From Oscillospiraceae bacterium (GTDB lineage: Bacteria; Bacillota; Clostridia; Oscillospirales; Ruminococcaceae), in contig JAKSPJ010000007.1 of NCBI GenBank assembly GCA_024404915.1, forward strand, positions 62,001 through 126,000: 64,000 nucleotides of DNA, given 5' to 3'. Position numbers and translations under genes: made by a program. The notes below the pieces were generated by a model that worked only from the letters and a program-made list of their open reading frames with translations, did not search any database and had not been told where the DNA came from. Position 1 is the stretch's first letter, and every line of letters begins with the position of its first letter. Below are positions 24,419 through 35,500 of this stretch, piece by piece.

Positions 24419-24452
24419 AAATGGGCACCTGCTGAAAGGTGCCCATTTTTTG
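24419..24452 (+). terminator. Terminator after pyrB
   Basis: AAATGGGCACCT (24419-24430) pairs with AGGTGCCCATTT (24437-24448) followed by Ts. Confidence 0.92.
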
Positions 24453-24503
24453 TGTATTCTTATCATTCAAAAACTGCCCTTGCAAAGCAAAGGCAGTTTT
24501 CTG

Positions 24504-26480
24504 TCATCTGTTATCTGTGTCCAATGGTGTATCCCAGCAATTGCCCTGCTTTAAATACTTGGAAAGACTCTTTTTCTTCTTCTCCTCATACATCTTATTA
24601 TCAGCTATGGTAATGAGCTGGAACACTGTGCTGTCAGGTTTCGGCACCGTAATGCATGCCCCAAGACTGACACTCAGCTGGTACTCTCTGCCGGAATGCT
24701 GATTGCAGATGTCCAGCGCACGCTGAATTCTGTTTCTCAGCTGTACTGCCTTTTCTTCAGAATAATCCACGCCGAAAATAAAGAATTCATCGCCGCCAAA
24801 ACGGCAGGTAATTTCATCATCCAGACAAGCTTCCTGCAAAATGGTAGCAATACTGCGGATTGCATGATCCCCTGCTTTATGTCCAAAATTATCATTAATG
24901 GATTTCAGTCCGTCCATATCTGCAAACATTACCATAACAGTCCGCTGTTCCTCAATACACTTGCGGAAAATCAATCCAGAACTGCGTTTAAAACCGTTGC
25001 GGTTATAGATTCCCGTCAGAGAATCAATTGCATACAGCTTATCCAATTCCTGTACCACCTCATCCAGACAAAGCAGCTTACGGAAATTCTCCAGGGAATT
25101 GCTGATGCTGATACTCCATGCGTGGAACATGGCACTGGAAAGCGGAAACTCAGAATTCACAATGACAAAATAGCCCATGCAGTGCTCTCTGAAATGCAGC
25201 GGAATAAAATACATTTTTCGCACACGGTCAGATTCTATACGGAGACGAGGCAGAATGTCGTCAGATGTAAAGCTTTCCTGATTGTGGAATCTGCCGTCAT
25301 AGTAGGCAATCGGCATCTGCATGCGATTGCAGTAGCCCTTCGTGGTGTAGGTTTCAGAGGGCAATACGCCCGTATAGCCATTCTCGTGATGAATCTGTTT
25401 TGTATGCCAGTTGTCGTTCAGACAAAGATAGAATTCTTCACAGCCCGCTTTCAGAACAAACTGCTTCAGAGAACGAATGTACTGATCAAAGGTATCACAG
25501 GCAACCAATGCGCACGCCATCTGATTATGGCGGGAAATATCTCTTGCAGTGGCCTCCATTCTCTGATAGGAATGCTTTTTGTAGACAGTAATATCTTCTC
25601 CGTCTGATTCTGAACAGCCGCAGCTTTCAGAGAAAATCGGAACCGCATTCAACTGATGCACACGCTCCAGCTCTTCTCCTGCGCAATGTCTGCAAATCAG
25701 TTCACATGCCAGCGCACCGGACTGCATCAAAGGACGTTCCACTGTTGTCAGTGCAGGCGAAAAATGTCTTGCATTATAGATGTTATCAAATCCGGACACC
25801 AGCACGTCATCCGGCACACAGATTCCCTGTTCCTCCATGGCAATCACGGCAGAAATCGCCATCGTATCATTTGCGCAGATAATGGCCTGCGGAAATTCCA
25901 GCTGCGACTGCATGAAATATTTCACAGCACGGCGGCCATCCTTTGCACGGAATGTACCATGATACACACGCTCCGGCTCCAGTGGAATATGATACTCCTG
26001 AAGCACTTTGGTATATGCTGCAAAGCGTTCCATATTCTCAGTATTATCGTCAGGACCGGAAATAAAATTCAATCTCTTGACACCATGTTTCTCAATCATA
26101 TGGCGAATAATCTGCTCCATTGCCGTTGCGTTGTGGATACCAATATGGTAAAAATCCCCAAGCTCACGGTCAATGCTGACAGCAGGAATACCGGCAGCCT
26201 GAATCTTCTGATACAGTGACTCAGCCAGTTCTCCGGAAAAAGTATTGGACAACAAAATAGCACCGTCAAATTTCGAAAATTCCGGCAGTTCAAAAATATT
26301 ATACTCGCCCTGGTCGTAATCAGGATTTGACAAAATGCCGCCAAATGCGATGAAATGTGCAATATTCACCTGATGCTGCGCCGCATAGCGATGAATACCA
26401 CGCAGAATGGACTGCTGATATTCCTCATCAATGCCGGATGCAATGACAGCAATCGTAAAATCCGGTTTGTTATTAGGCAT
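24504..26480 (-). CDS. Periplasmic-binding-fold sensor with GGDEF domain (diguanylate cyclase)
   Basis: The 658-residue protein joins a LacI-type ligand-binding domain (residues about 8-290: TIAVIASGIDEEYQQSILRGIHRYA, AIICANDTMAISAVIAMEEQGICVPDDVLVSGFDN, TTVERPL), a middle GAF-like region (about 300-480), and a C-terminal GGDEF domain with RFGGDEFF and the upstream DSLTGIYNRNGF. The GGDEF motif is intact, so c-di-GMP synthesis is expected; no RxxD inhibitory site is seen. There is no LacI helix-turn-helix, signal peptide or membrane helix, so it should sense a small cytoplasmic ligand, perhaps a sugar. Start ATG follows GAGGTGAA; strong promoter upstream. Confidence 0.88.
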   Translation of the reverse strand: MPNNKPDFTIAVIASGIDEEYQQSILRGIHRYAAQHQVNIAHFIAFGGILSNPDYDQGEYNIFELPEFSKFDGAILLSNTFSGELAESLYQKIQAAGIPAVSIDRELGDFYHIGIHNATAMEQIIRHMIEKHGVKRLNFISGPDDNTENMERFAAYTKVLQEYHIPLEPERVYHGTFRAKDGRRAVKYFMQSQLEFPQAIICANDTMAISAVIAMEEQGICVPDDVLVSGFDNIYNARHFSPALTTVERPLMQSGALACELICRHCAGEELERVHQLNAVPIFSESCGCSESDGEDITVYKKHSYQRMEATARDISRHNQMACALVACDTFDQYIRSLKQFVLKAGCEEFYLCLNDNWHTKQIHHENGYTGVLPSETYTTKGYCNRMQMPIAYYDGRFHNQESFTSDDILPRLRIESDRVRKMYFIPLHFREHCMGYFVIVNSEFPLSSAMFHAWSISISNSLENFRKLLCLDEVVQELDKLYAIDSLTGIYNRNGFKRSSGLIFRKCIEEQRTVMVMFADMDGLKSINDNFGHKAGDHAIRSIATILQEACLDDEITCRFGGDEFFIFGVDYSEEKAVQLRNRIQRALDICNQHSGREYQLSVSLGACITVPKPDSTVFQLITIADNKMYEEKKKKSLSKYLKQGNCWDTPLDTDNR

Positions 26481-26584
26481 ATGTTCACCTCATATACGCA
26501 GTCCGGGAAATCGGACCGACTTGATTTGATTTTGCCGTTTTTATATAGAAAATCGTATGTTTTCATAGATACAAACACATTATT

Positions 26585-26613
26585 ATTTTAGCATACACTG
26601 TAGTATTTGTCAA
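26585..26613 (-). promoter_or_regulatory. Promoter of the GGDEF sensor gene
   Basis: On the minus strand: TTGACA (complement of 26608-26613), 17-bp spacer, TGCTAAAAT (-10 at the complement of 26585-26590). The leader of about 100 bases contains a GTCCG/CGGAC hairpin. Confidence 0.8.
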
Positions 26614-26764
26614 GGCTATTACAGCCTGCAGAAATAATTCGACATTCTGCACGGAAGAACACATTCTTTTTTGTGCAAAATCCAAATCGCAGATATACAA
26701 ATCGTATTTTTTTGTTTTTTCTTCAAACGTGATACAAAAAGACAGTTGATAGTACAATTCGGCA

Positions 26765-26793
26765 TTGAATTTGTAATGTAGTTGTGCTATAAT
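26765..26793 (+). promoter_or_regulatory. Promoter of the candidate small RNA
   Basis: TTGAAT (26765-26770), 17-bp spacer, extended -10 TGCTATAAT (TATAAT at 26788-26793). No coding region follows in either frame; the transcript would run into a UUCG-loop terminator 175 bases later. Confidence 0.8.
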
Positions 26794-26798
26794 ACAAT

Positions 26799-26975
26799 TG
26801 CAGATGAGAAATAAAACTCATCACTGCAATACTAATCCGATACGGAATTCTCCAGAATTTCAGCTATCCCTCTTGCTGAAGTCCCTCTCTTTCTGTGAAG
26901 TTTCGTATTTTCAAAGCAAATGACGGTACACATTTGCTTCTCTTTCGAATCACTGCTTCGGCGGTGATTTTTCTT
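26799..26975 (+). ncRNA. Candidate small RNA gene with C-rich UCCCUCU motifs
   Basis: This is a complete transcription unit without an open reading frame of note. From 5' to 3': hairpin ATTGCAG-ATGAG/CTCAT-CA-CTGCAAT (26797-26830); a closing stem ATACGGAATT/GAAGTTTCGTAT region (26840-26849 with 26899-26908) that encloses hairpin TTCAGC/GCTGAA (26859-26864 with 26875-26880) with loop TATCCCTCTT, and single-stranded TCCCTCTCTTTC (26882-26893); hairpin AAGCAAATG/CATTTGCTT (26914-26939); and terminator AATCACTGC-TTCG-GCGGTGATT plus Ts (26948-26978). Exposed UCCC motifs are the usual seed of Firmicutes small RNAs that bind ribosome-binding sites. It does not fit 6S RNA, whose ends pair with each other. 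No known family was recognised. Confidence 0.7.
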
Positions 26976-26978
26976 TTT
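26948..26978 (+). terminator. UUCG-tetraloop terminator of the candidate small RNA
   Basis: AATCACTGC (26948-26956) pairs with GCGGTGATT (26961-26969) around TTCG, followed by TTTCTTTTT. One T-G pair in the stem. Confidence 0.85.
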
Positions 26979-27058
26979 ATAAGTTGTATTGTATTTTTGC
27001 ACATGTATTCTTTTGGCAATCTAAATGTAACATTGGGCAAACGTTTTTTCTGCTCAGC

Positions 27059-27093
27059 AAAAAGCGGTCTGCATTCTCCAGCAGACCGCTTTT
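27059..27093 (-). terminator. Terminator of the LRR protein gene
   Basis: AAAAAGCGGTCTGC and GCAGACCGCTTTT form a perfect stem around ATTCTCCA. On the minus strand the run of five Ts (27059-27063) follows the stem, seven bases past the LRR stop codon. The hairpin can work on both strands. The 80 bases between it and the small RNA terminator hold nothing recognised. Confidence 0.88.
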
Positions 27094-27099
27094 ATCATT

Positions 27100-28548
27100 T
27101 TATCTTTCTTTTCGCTTCTGTGCCATGCGCTGAATCCATGCAGCAATCAGCAAAATGCCGCCGATGCCACATCCTGCAATCCATCCGATATGCTGCAGTT
27201 CATCTTCCTGGTTGTCTGTATCCTCTTCCTTGACAACCTCCGGTGCCGGCTTGGTATTCTCAGCAGCCGGCAGAGGTTTCAGCTGTAATTCCTCATCCGT
27301 GGCATACTGCATTGCACACGCCGTATTTGCATACAGCATCAGCGAATTATTGATTTTCGAATAAACATCGCCCTTAGCATTGTAGCGATAACCAAAGGCT
27401 TTTTCACCTATGGTATGCAGTGTATCCGGAAGATACACCGTATCCAGATAGGGACAGCCAAGAAATGCGCCCGCTTCAATGATTTCCAGAGAATGCCCCA
27501 GGCGCAGATAATTCAGCATACCGCAATCCATAAACGCCTTTTCCCCAATGGTTTTCGTATTCTCACCCATCAGCACAATCTGCAGGGAAGGACAGTGTGC
27601 AAAAGCTTCCTTCCGAATTTCCTCTACAGATATCGGTAGCGTTACTGTTGTCAGGTTTTCACAATCTGCAAAAGCTGCACCATTCACAACACGCACACCA
27701 TCCGGAATGACCACTTCCTGTTCATCCCCCTGGTATTTCACAAGAATATCTTTCAGCACCACAAAGGAATCCTTTGCCTCAGACTCCCACTTTGTGCCCT
27801 GAAAAGCATTCGGTGCCAGTTCGCTTAAATCTGCCTGCAAATCAATATTTTTCAGAGCGGTACAATCTGCAAAGGCGCCATCCTGAATCCGCTGCACACC
27901 TTCCGAAATGGTCACTGATGTCAGTTCCTCATGTCCGGCAAAGGCGTTTTGCCCGATGATACGGACTTTTTCAGGGATGGAAAGCTGCGTTTCCTGCCCC
28001 GTGTAAGCATACAGGATGCCGTCACCGAGAATTACCATATCCTCTGTGAGATTCTCCAGATAGGGTGTGCCCTCAAAAGCCGCTGCACCAATGCGCTGCA
28101 CAGACTGCGGCAAATCCACGTAACTCAGCTGTCTGCATCCACGAAAAGCTGCATCAGCAATTTCTGTACAGTTCTGGGGTATTGCCACAGCCTGGAGATA
28201 AACACAGTTTTCAAAAGCACTTTCGCCAATTTTTCGTATGGTTGGCGGCAGCTCAATGGTATATGCATAGCAATACCGAAAGGCCGACGCACCGATTCCA
28301 ATTACGGTTTTTCCGTCAATCTGTTCTGGAATTACCACAGCATCTTCACTGCTCCAGCGATAGCAGGTCAGAATAATGCCATCATCTGTATCACTGTATT
28401 CCATTCGGCTTGCGGCTTCGGCAATAGGTACCGTATCCGCTGCCGCATTCTCATCTGGCTCTGCGCACACGGTCAGCTGGATGCCAGACAAACACAGCAG
28501 TATACACGCCATGCAAACGATCAATCGTTTTCCTGTTCTTTTGCTCAT
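27100..28548 (-). CDS. Leucine-rich-repeat (BspA-type) surface protein
   Basis: The 482-residue protein has a signal peptide (RLIVCMACILLCLSGIQLTVCAEP) and about a dozen BspA-type leucine-rich repeats (LRR_5) of the form 'VTIPEGVxxIGxxAFxxCxxLxx', for example IGESAFENCVYLQAVAIPQNCTEIADAAFRGC read as successive repeats. It ends with a membrane helix (GWIAGCGIGGILLIAAWI, near residue 460) and a basic tail, so it is anchored at the cell surface with the repeats outside. Such proteins mediate binding to host, substrate or other cells; the ligand is unknown. Start ATG follows GGTGAGAG. Confidence 0.88.
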   Translation of the reverse strand: MSKRTGKRLIVCMACILLCLSGIQLTVCAEPDENAAADTVPIAEAASRMEYSDTDDGIILTCYRWSSEDAVVIPEQIDGKTVIGIGASAFRYCYAYTIELPPTIRKIGESAFENCVYLQAVAIPQNCTEIADAAFRGCRQLSYVDLPQSVQRIGAAAFEGTPYLENLTEDMVILGDGILYAYTGQETQLSIPEKVRIIGQNAFAGHEELTSVTISEGVQRIQDGAFADCTALKNIDLQADLSELAPNAFQGTKWESEAKDSFVVLKDILVKYQGDEQEVVIPDGVRVVNGAAFADCENLTTVTLPISVEEIRKEAFAHCPSLQIVLMGENTKTIGEKAFMDCGMLNYLRLGHSLEIIEAGAFLGCPYLDTVYLPDTLHTIGEKAFGYRYNAKGDVYSKINNSLMLYANTACAMQYATDEELQLKPLPAAENTKPAPEVVKEEDTDNQEDELQHIGWIAGCGIGGILLIAAWIQRMAQKRKER

Positions 28549-28573
28549 ACTCTCACCATTTTCAAATCAAACA

Positions 28574-28596
28574 GGGGATTCCAAGATGGAATCCCC
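28574..28596 (-). terminator. Hairpin between rpoC and the LRR gene
   Basis: GGGGATTCC and GGAATCCCC form a perfect nine-pair stem with a five-base loop, 70 bases after the rpoC stop. On the minus strand it is followed by TGTTTGATTTG, a weak T-rich tract, so termination may be partial. Confidence 0.6.
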
Positions 28597-28668
28597 CGCT
28601 TTTTCACATATTCAGACAATGTTATAAGGTCAGCCGCAGCCTGCGTGGCATTTCCTTTATATCTTGTC

Positions 28669-31600
28669 TTAGATTTGCTGCGAGTAATCTGATGGATAAC
28701 CGTCTGCACGGACAAACTGTACATTGTTGTACAATGTCATACCGGTGCCGGCAGGAATCAGCTTACCGATAATAACATTCTCCTTCAGACCAAGCAGGTA
28801 GTCGCTCTTGCCATTGATTGCGGCATCGGTCAATGCCTTTGCTGTTTCCTGGAAGGATGCAGCAGACATGAAGCTCTCGGAAGAAGAGGATGCCTTTGTA
28901 ATACCAAGCAGGGACGGTCTTGTGGTAACCAGACGCAACTCGGTTTCACCTGCATTGATGCGCTCCTGAAGTCCCTGGTTGATTGTCTCAACCTCACGCT
29001 TATCCACCATGGATTCCGGCAGGAGATAGCTGCTGCCCGGATCTGCAATCATCACCTTACGCATCATCTGACGTACAATGACTTCGATGTGCTTATCGTT
29101 GATGCCTACACCTTGCTGACGGTATGCATACTGAATTTCTTCAATAATGTAGTTCTGAACAGCCTGAACGCCCAGAATCTCCAGCAAATCCACCGGATAG
29201 ATGGAACCGGTTGTCAGTCTGCTGCCACGCTGAATCATATCACCTGTTGCAAGCATTCTGTTCTTCTTTGCGTTGTCATCCCAGACATTTGCAAGGTGGT
29301 AGTTATAAGGAATGGTGTACGGTGTGGAATCCGTATTGGTTTCCGGATCGTGAATCACAATTGTCTTGATGCCGTTTTCTTCGGTAATCTCCACACGGCC
29401 GGAGGTCTTTGCAAGAATTGCGCCGTTCTTCGGTCTTCTGGATTCAAACAATTCTTCAACACGAGGCAAACCTTGTGTGATATCCTCTGCGTTTGCGATA
29501 CCGCCGGTATGGAAGGTACGCATTGTCAGCTGTGTACCAGGCTCACCGATGGACTGTGCAGCGATAATACCAACAGCCTCACCGACAGAAACCAGGTTGC
29601 CGTTTGCAAGGTTTACGCCATAGCAGCGTGCACAAACGCCCTTCTTTGCCTTACAGCCCAGAACGGAGCGGATTTTCACCCGGGTAATGCCTGCATCCAC
29701 GATGCGCTGTGCATCATTGGTGGTCATTGCACGGGTCTTCGGAATGAAGAGCTCAGACTTCTCATCCCGCAGATCTTCTACAAGATATCTGCCAACCAGA
29801 CGCTCCTGAAGCGGTTCCAGGTCACGTTCACCGTCATTGATGCAGTAAACCTCGATACCCTCATTGGAGCCGCAGTCGATTTCACGGATAATCACATCCT
29901 GTGAAACGTCAACCAGACGACGAGTCAGGTAACCGGAGTCAGCGGTACGCAATGCGGTATCAGCCAGACCCTTACGGGCGCCTCGGCTGGAAATAAAGTA
30001 TTCGGAAATGTTCAGACCTTCACGATAATTGGAACGAACCGGAATTTCGATGGTAGCACCAGAGGTATTTGCAATCAAGCCACGCATACCTGCCAGCTGA
30101 CGAATCTGGTTAATAGAACCACGGGCACCGGAATCAGCCATGATATTAATCGGGTTGAATGGGTCAAAGTTTGCCTTCAGGGCTTCTGTAATTTTGTCTG
30201 TTGCCTCTGCCCAGACCTTACAAACCTTCTCGTACTTAACCTCTCCGGAGATATAGCCGTACTGATACTGTTCATTCAGTCTGTCAACTTCTGCATCGGC
30301 AGCTGCCAGAATATCCTTCTTCTGGGGCGGAATGACAGCGTCAATAACAGCAACAGTCAGACCGGAGCGGGTAGAATACTTATAGCCCAGTGCCTTAATC
30401 TTGTCCAGGATCTCTGCAGTTGCAGTAACACCGTGAACTTTCAGACACTTGTCGATAATCTTGGAGAGCACAGATTTCTTAACCACCTGTGTCACTTCCA
30501 GATCAAATTCATGCTCAGGATCGCTTCTGTTTACAAAACCCAGATCCTGGGGAATGATTTCGTTAAAAATCAGACGGCCCGCAGTACAGTCAACCAGTCT
30601 TGTAACCTTCTGACCGCCAACTTCCTTGGTCATGCGGACTTTAATCTTGGAGTGAAGCGTAATATCGTGCTCATCGTAAGCCATCATTGCTTCATCCACA
30701 TCTCTGTAGGCATTGCCTTCACCGGGTTCGCCGTCCTTCACCATGGTGAGGTAGTAGGAACCCAGCAGCATATCCTGTGTCGGAACAGCAACCGGCTTAC
30801 CGTCAGATGGCTTCAGCAGGTTGTTTGCAGCCAGCATCAGGAATCGTGCTTCTGCCTGTGCCTCTGCAGACAGGGGCAGATGGACAGCCATCTGGTCGCC
30901 GTCAAAGTCAGCATTAAATGCGGTACAAACCAGCGGATGCAGCTTTACTGCACGGCCTTCAACCAGTACAGGCTCAAAGGCCTGAATACCCAGTCTGTGG
31001 AGTGTAGGCGCACGGTTCAGCAGAACCGGATGCTCTTTGATGACGTGTTCCAGTGCATCCCAGACATCATCATCCGGTCTGTCAACACGCTTACGGGCGC
31101 TCTTGATATTCTGAATCTTGCCCATATCCACAAGCCGCTTCAGAATAAAGGGTTTAAACAGTTCCAGTGCCATTTCCTTCGGGAGACCGCACTGATACAT
31201 TTTCAGCTCAGGGCCGACAACGATAACGGAACGGCCGGAGTAGTCAACACGCTTACCAAGCAGGTTCTGACGGAAACGTCCCTGCTTACCCTTCAGGATA
31301 TCAGAAAGGGATTTCAGCTTTCTGTTGTTCGGACCGGTAACGTCCTTTCCGTGTCTGCCGTTGTCAATCAGGGCATCAACTGCTTCCTGCAGCATACGAG
31401 CCTCATTGCGCACGATAATGCTGGGGGCATTCATCTCATTCATGCGCTCCAGACGGTTATTTCTGTTGATAACACGGCGATACAGATCATTCAGGTCAGA
31501 TGTTGCATAACGGCCGCCGTCCAGCATAACCATCGGGCGGATATCAGGCGGAATCACCGGCAGAGTAGTCATAATCATCCACTCCGGACGGTTGCCGGAC

Positions 31601-32475
31601 TGACGGAATGCCTCCAGAATTTCCAGACGCTTCAGCAGTTTGCCACGCTTCTGGCTCTTCTGTGCAGTGCTTCTGCTGGTAGATTTCTCATCCAGCTTCT
31701 TCACTTCTTCCTTGAGCTGCTCACATGTCATGTCCAGATTGTTCTTCCACTCCTCATCCTCCACAGATGCGCAGAAAGAACATTCACGGCAGTTATGGCC
31801 GAATTCACAGCTGCGGCAGGCCTCCAGCTGATCCGGTTCCAGTGTCAGCTTTCCTTCATCAATCAGCTGATCTCTGAATTTATCATAGTGATCCTGGCTG
31901 TACTCCTGCAGCAGGTGCAGAATTGCCTTTGCACCGGTTTCAACTTTGAACATATCCGGATTCTTGGATTTTGCACTCTGATACTCTTCTTCTGTCAGTG
32001 TCTGCTGCTTAATCAGACCTGTAATTGCCTGACCGGGATGAATCGGATCCGGTTCGCCCGGGTCAGTTACAATATACTTTGTGAAATAAATAACGGCTTC
32101 CAGATCCTTCTGGGAAATATCGCCCAATACCTGGCGAATGCATGCCGGTGTACCCTTAAAGTACCAGATATGTGCAACCGGTGCTGCCAGTTCAATGTGA
32201 CCCATACGCTCACGGCGCACCTTTGCACGGGTAATCTCTACACCACAGTTCGGGCAGACCTTACCCTTAAAACGAACCTTCTTGAACTTTCCGCAGTAAC
32301 ACTCCCAGTCCTTCGTCGGTCCAAATATCTTTTCACAGAACAAGCCGCCTTTTTCAGGCTTCTGTGTACGATAGTTGATTGTTTCCGGGCGCTCAACTTT
32401 TCCATAGCTCCATTTTTTGATCTGTTCCGGAGAAGCAAGGCCGATCTTAATGGAATCAAAGGTGGTGAATTCCAA
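28669..32475 (-). CDS. rpoC: DNA-directed RNA polymerase beta' subunit
   Basis: The 1268-residue beta' subunit has the zinc site [20 protein letters not shown] near residue 58, the catalytic magnesium loop NADFDGDQM, the second zinc cluster (CRS..C..CARC type: [13 protein letters not shown]) and the trigger-loop/bridge-helix region with the [17 protein letters not shown] sequence. The start is TTG at 32475 ([19 protein letters not shown]) with AAGGAGGG seven bases upstream. It lies 84 bases after rpoB and is surely in the same operon. Upstream ribosomal-protein genes (rplJ, rplL) that normally precede rpoB are not here. Confidence 0.98.
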   Translation of the reverse strand: MEFTTFDSIKIGLASPEQIKKWSYGKVERPETINYRTQKPEKGGLFCEKIFGPTKDWECYCGKFKKVRFKGKVCPNCGVEITRAKVRRERMGHIELAAPVAHIWYFKGTPACIRQVLGDISQKDLEAVIYFTKYIVTDPGEPDPIHPGQAITGLIKQQTLTEEEYQSAKSKNPDMFKVETGAKAILHLLQEYSQDHYDKFRDQLIDEGKLTLEPDQLEACRSCEFGHNCRECSFCASVEDEEWKNNLDMTCEQLKEEVKKLDEKSTSRSTAQKSQKRGKLLKRLEILEAFRQSGNRPEWMIMTTLPVIPPDIRPMVMLDGGRYATSDLNDLYRRVINRNNRLERMNEMNAPSIIVRNEARMLQEAVDALIDNGRHGKDVTGPNNRKLKSLSDILKGKQGRFRQNLLGKRVDYSGRSVIVVGPELKMYQCGLPKEMALELFKPFILKRLVDMGKIQNIKSARKRVDRPDDDVWDALEHVIKEHPVLLNRAPTLHRLGIQAFEPVLVEGRAVKLHPLVCTAFNADFDGDQMAVHLPLSAEAQAEARFLMLAANNLLKPSDGKPVAVPTQDMLLGSYYLTMVKDGEPGEGNAYRDVDEAMMAYDEHDITLHSKIKVRMTKEVGGQKVTRLVDCTAGRLIFNEIIPQDLGFVNRSDPEHEFDLEVTQVVKKSVLSKIIDKCLKVHGVTATAEILDKIKALGYKYSTRSGLTVAVIDAVIPPQKKDILAAADAEVDRLNEQYQYGYISGEVKYEKVCKVWAEATDKITEALKANFDPFNPINIMADSGARGSINQIRQLAGMRGLIANTSGATIEIPVRSNYREGLNISEYFISSRGARKGLADTALRTADSGYLTRRLVDVSQDVIIREIDCGSNEGIEVYCINDGERDLEPLQERLVGRYLVEDLRDEKSELFIPKTRAMTTNDAQRIVDAGITRVKIRSVLGCKAKKGVCARCYGVNLANGNLVSVGEAVGIIAAQSIGEPGTQLTMRTFHTGGIANAEDITQGLPRVEELFESRRPKNGAILAKTSGRVEITEENGIKTIVIHDPETNTDSTPYTIPYNYHLANVWDDNAKKNRMLATGDMIQRGSRLTTGSIYPVDLLEILGVQAVQNYIIEEIQYAYRQQGVGINDKHIEVIVRQMMRKVMIADPGSSYLLPESMVDKREVETINQGLQERINAGETELRLVTTRPSLLGITKASSSSESFMSAASFQETAKALTDAAINGKSDYLLGLKENVIIGKLIPAGTGMTLYNNVQFVRADGYPSDYSQQI

Positions 32476-32507
32476 GGTGTTCCCTCCTTATTCTGAATCA
32501 GGATGAG

Positions 32508-32540
32508 ACGGCGGAAAAATGTATTTCATATTTCCGCCGT
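32508..32540 (-). other. Intercistronic hairpin between rpoB and rpoC
   Basis: ACGGCGGAAA (32508-32517) and TTTCCGCCGT (32531-32540) form a perfect ten-pair stem. No T run follows on the minus strand, so processing or stability is more likely than termination. The 3' side is 27 bases upstream of the rpoC ribosome-binding site. Confidence 0.55.
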
Positions 32541-32559
32541 ACATGACAGTTTCGTTTAA

Positions 32560-35500
32560 TCAGACATAATCCTCTACGTCAAAGACTTCATTGCTCATGT
32601 TATATGCTGCGGAATCATCCGGATCTTCTTCATATCCGAACTCATCATCCTCATCATCATTATAACCCTTAGCAGTGCCGTGCTCAACCTCATGTGTTTC
32701 GGTGTCTTCACCATACATTGCAGTACCATAACCTGCATTGCCCATTTCTTCTGTACTGTACTCGTTCGGATCCGCAGTATTCTCTCCATCGAACTCATTG
32801 CTGGAACGCTGCGGAATATCCTCGTCAAAGTTCATCTTCAGATCGATTTCAGAACCATCTTCATCCAGCACACGGACATCCAGACCGAGAGACTGCATTT
32901 CCTTAATCAGAACCTTGAAGGATTCCGGAATACCAGGCTGCGGCACATTCTGGCCCTTCACGATTGCCTCGTATGTATTGACACGGCCGGTGGTATCATC
33001 CGACTTTACAGTCAGGATTTCCTGAAGTGTATATGCTGCGCCGTATGCTTCCAGCGCCCAAACCTCCATCTCACCGAAACGCTGGCCGCCGAACTGTGCC
33101 TTACCGCCCAGAGGCTGCTGCGTAACCAGAGAATACGGACCAACGGAACGTGCATGAATCTTATCATCAACCAGGTGGTGGAGCTTCAGGTAATACATGT
33201 AACCAACGGTAACACGGTTATCGAACTTCTCACCTGTACGTCCGTCATAAACGGTAAACTTACCGTCTTCGGACATAGGAATCGATTTTGTATCAATGAC
33301 CTTCTGCATCGGGCTGAGCTTGAAGGTCTGCTCTGTCTTTTCTGCGTTGAATGCCTCGTTGTTTTCCTGTGCAAGGCGGAAGCACTTACGGATATCTTCT
33401 TCGTGTGCGCCGTCAAATACAGGTGTCATAATATGCCAGCCAAGTGCTTTCGCAGCCATACCCAGATGTACTTCCAGAACCTGACCGATGTTCATACGGG
33501 ACGGAACGCCCAGAGGGTTCAGGCAGATGTCCAGAGGTGTGCCATCCTCCAGGAAAGGCATATCCTCTTCCGGCAGAATACGGGAAACAACACCCTTATT
33601 ACCGTGACGGCCAGCCATCTTGTCGCCCACAGAAATCTTACGCTTCTGTGCAATGTAGCAGCGGACAATCTGATTTACGCCCGGTCCCAGCTCGTCGCAG
33701 TTGTCTCTGTCAAAGATCTTGACATCCACAACGATACCGGCTGCACCATGGGGCACCTTCAGGGAATTGTCACGCACTTCTCTTGCCTTTTCGCCGAAGA
33801 TTGCACGAAGCAGGCGCTCTTCTGCAGTCAGCTCAGTTTCACCCTTCGGTGTAACCTTACCAACCAGAATATCATTTGCATGAACTTCGGCACCGATACG
33901 GATAATACCACGCTCATCCAGATCCTTCAGAGCATCCTCACCCACATTGGGGATATCACGGGTAATCTCTTCCGGTCCCAGTTTGGTTTCACGGCACTCC
34001 AGCTCATACTCTTCAATATGAACAGATGTAAAGACATCTTCACGCACAAGGCGCTGATTCAGCAGAACAGCATCCTCGTAGTTGTATCCTTCCCATGTCA
34101 TGAAGCCGATGAGGGCATTCTTGCCAAGGGAGATTTCACCGTCGCAGGTTGCAGGACCATCTGCAATAACCTGTCCCTTTTCAATATGGTCACCCACACT
34201 GACAATCGGGCGCTGGTTGACGCAGGTACCCTGGTTGCTGCGCTTGAACTTAATCAGCTGATAGCGGCGTACTTCATCCTCACGCTCGCCATACTTTACA
34301 ATAACTTCGTCCGCACTGACGGATACGACCAGGCCTGATTCCTTTGCCACAACACAGACGCCGGAATCAACCGCTGCCTTATACTCCATACCGGTGCCAA
34401 CGAAAGGACGCTCTGTCTTCAGAAGCGGAACAGCCTGACGCTGCATGTTAGAGCCCATGAGCGCACGGTTTGCGTCATCGTTTTCCAGGAACGGAATCAT
34501 TGCTGTTGCGACGGAAACTACCATCTTCGGGGAGACATCCATGAAGTCGATGAATGCAGGATCACATTCCACGATCTGATCACGGTAACGTGCAGTAACA
34601 CGTTTTCTTGCAAATTTTCCATCTTCTGTCAGCGGTTCGTTTGCCTGCGCAACATAGTAATTATCTTCTTCGTCCGCAGTCATATAGACAACTTCATCTG
34701 TGATAACACCTGTAGACTTGTCAACCTTGCGGTAAGGTGCTTCAATGAAGCCGTACACATTGATTCTTGCGAAGGATGCAAGATAGGAAATCAGACCGAT
34801 GTTCGGACCTTCCGGTGTTTCAATCGGACACATTCTTCCGTAATGTGTGTAGTGAACGTCACGGACTTCAAATCCGGCACGGTCTCTTGTCAGACCGCCG
34901 GGACCCAGAGCGGAGAGACGACGCTTATGTGTCAGCTCTGCCAGCGGGTTGTTCTGGTCCATGAACTGGGACAGCGGAGAGGAGCCAAAGAATTCCTTGA
35001 TAGCCGCTGTAATTGGACGAATATTCACAAGTGTCTGGGGTGTCAGCGTTTCTGCATCCTGTGCCTGGAGGTTCATTCTCTCACGGATGACACGCTCCAT
35101 TCTGGTAAAGCCGATGCGGAAATGGTTCTGCAGCAGCTCACCCACAGAACGGATACGACGGTTGCCCAGATGGTCGATATCATCGGTGTTGCCGATACCG
35201 TCGCAGAGATTGCAGAAATAGCTGATGGTTGCGAAAATATCTTCTCTTGTGATGTGCTTCGGCACAAGCAGTTCTCTGTTTGTGCGAATTTCTCTCTTGA
35301 GTACGTCAACGTCGCCGTCGGCAGTTTCCAGAATTTCACGGAGAACCTTGGCAGAAACCTTCTCGTTGATGCCGTATTCTTCCATGTCAAAGTCCGGAAT
35401 CATGGGGAGAATATACGGTGTGATATCCACCATGCCGGAGCCAAGCACCTTCACTTCACGCTCCACGAACTCAGAAACAATCTCGTGCTTCTTTTCGTCC

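Noticed and set aside
26799..26975. 6S RNA
   Set aside because: The 5' and 3' ends do not pair with each other; each end forms its own local hairpin.
30433..32496. Very long open reading frames antisense to rpoC and rpoB (for example 687 codons at 30433-32496)
   Set aside because: They mirror highly conserved genes with biased codon use, have low-complexity Cys/His/Gln-rich translations and no ribosome-binding sites.
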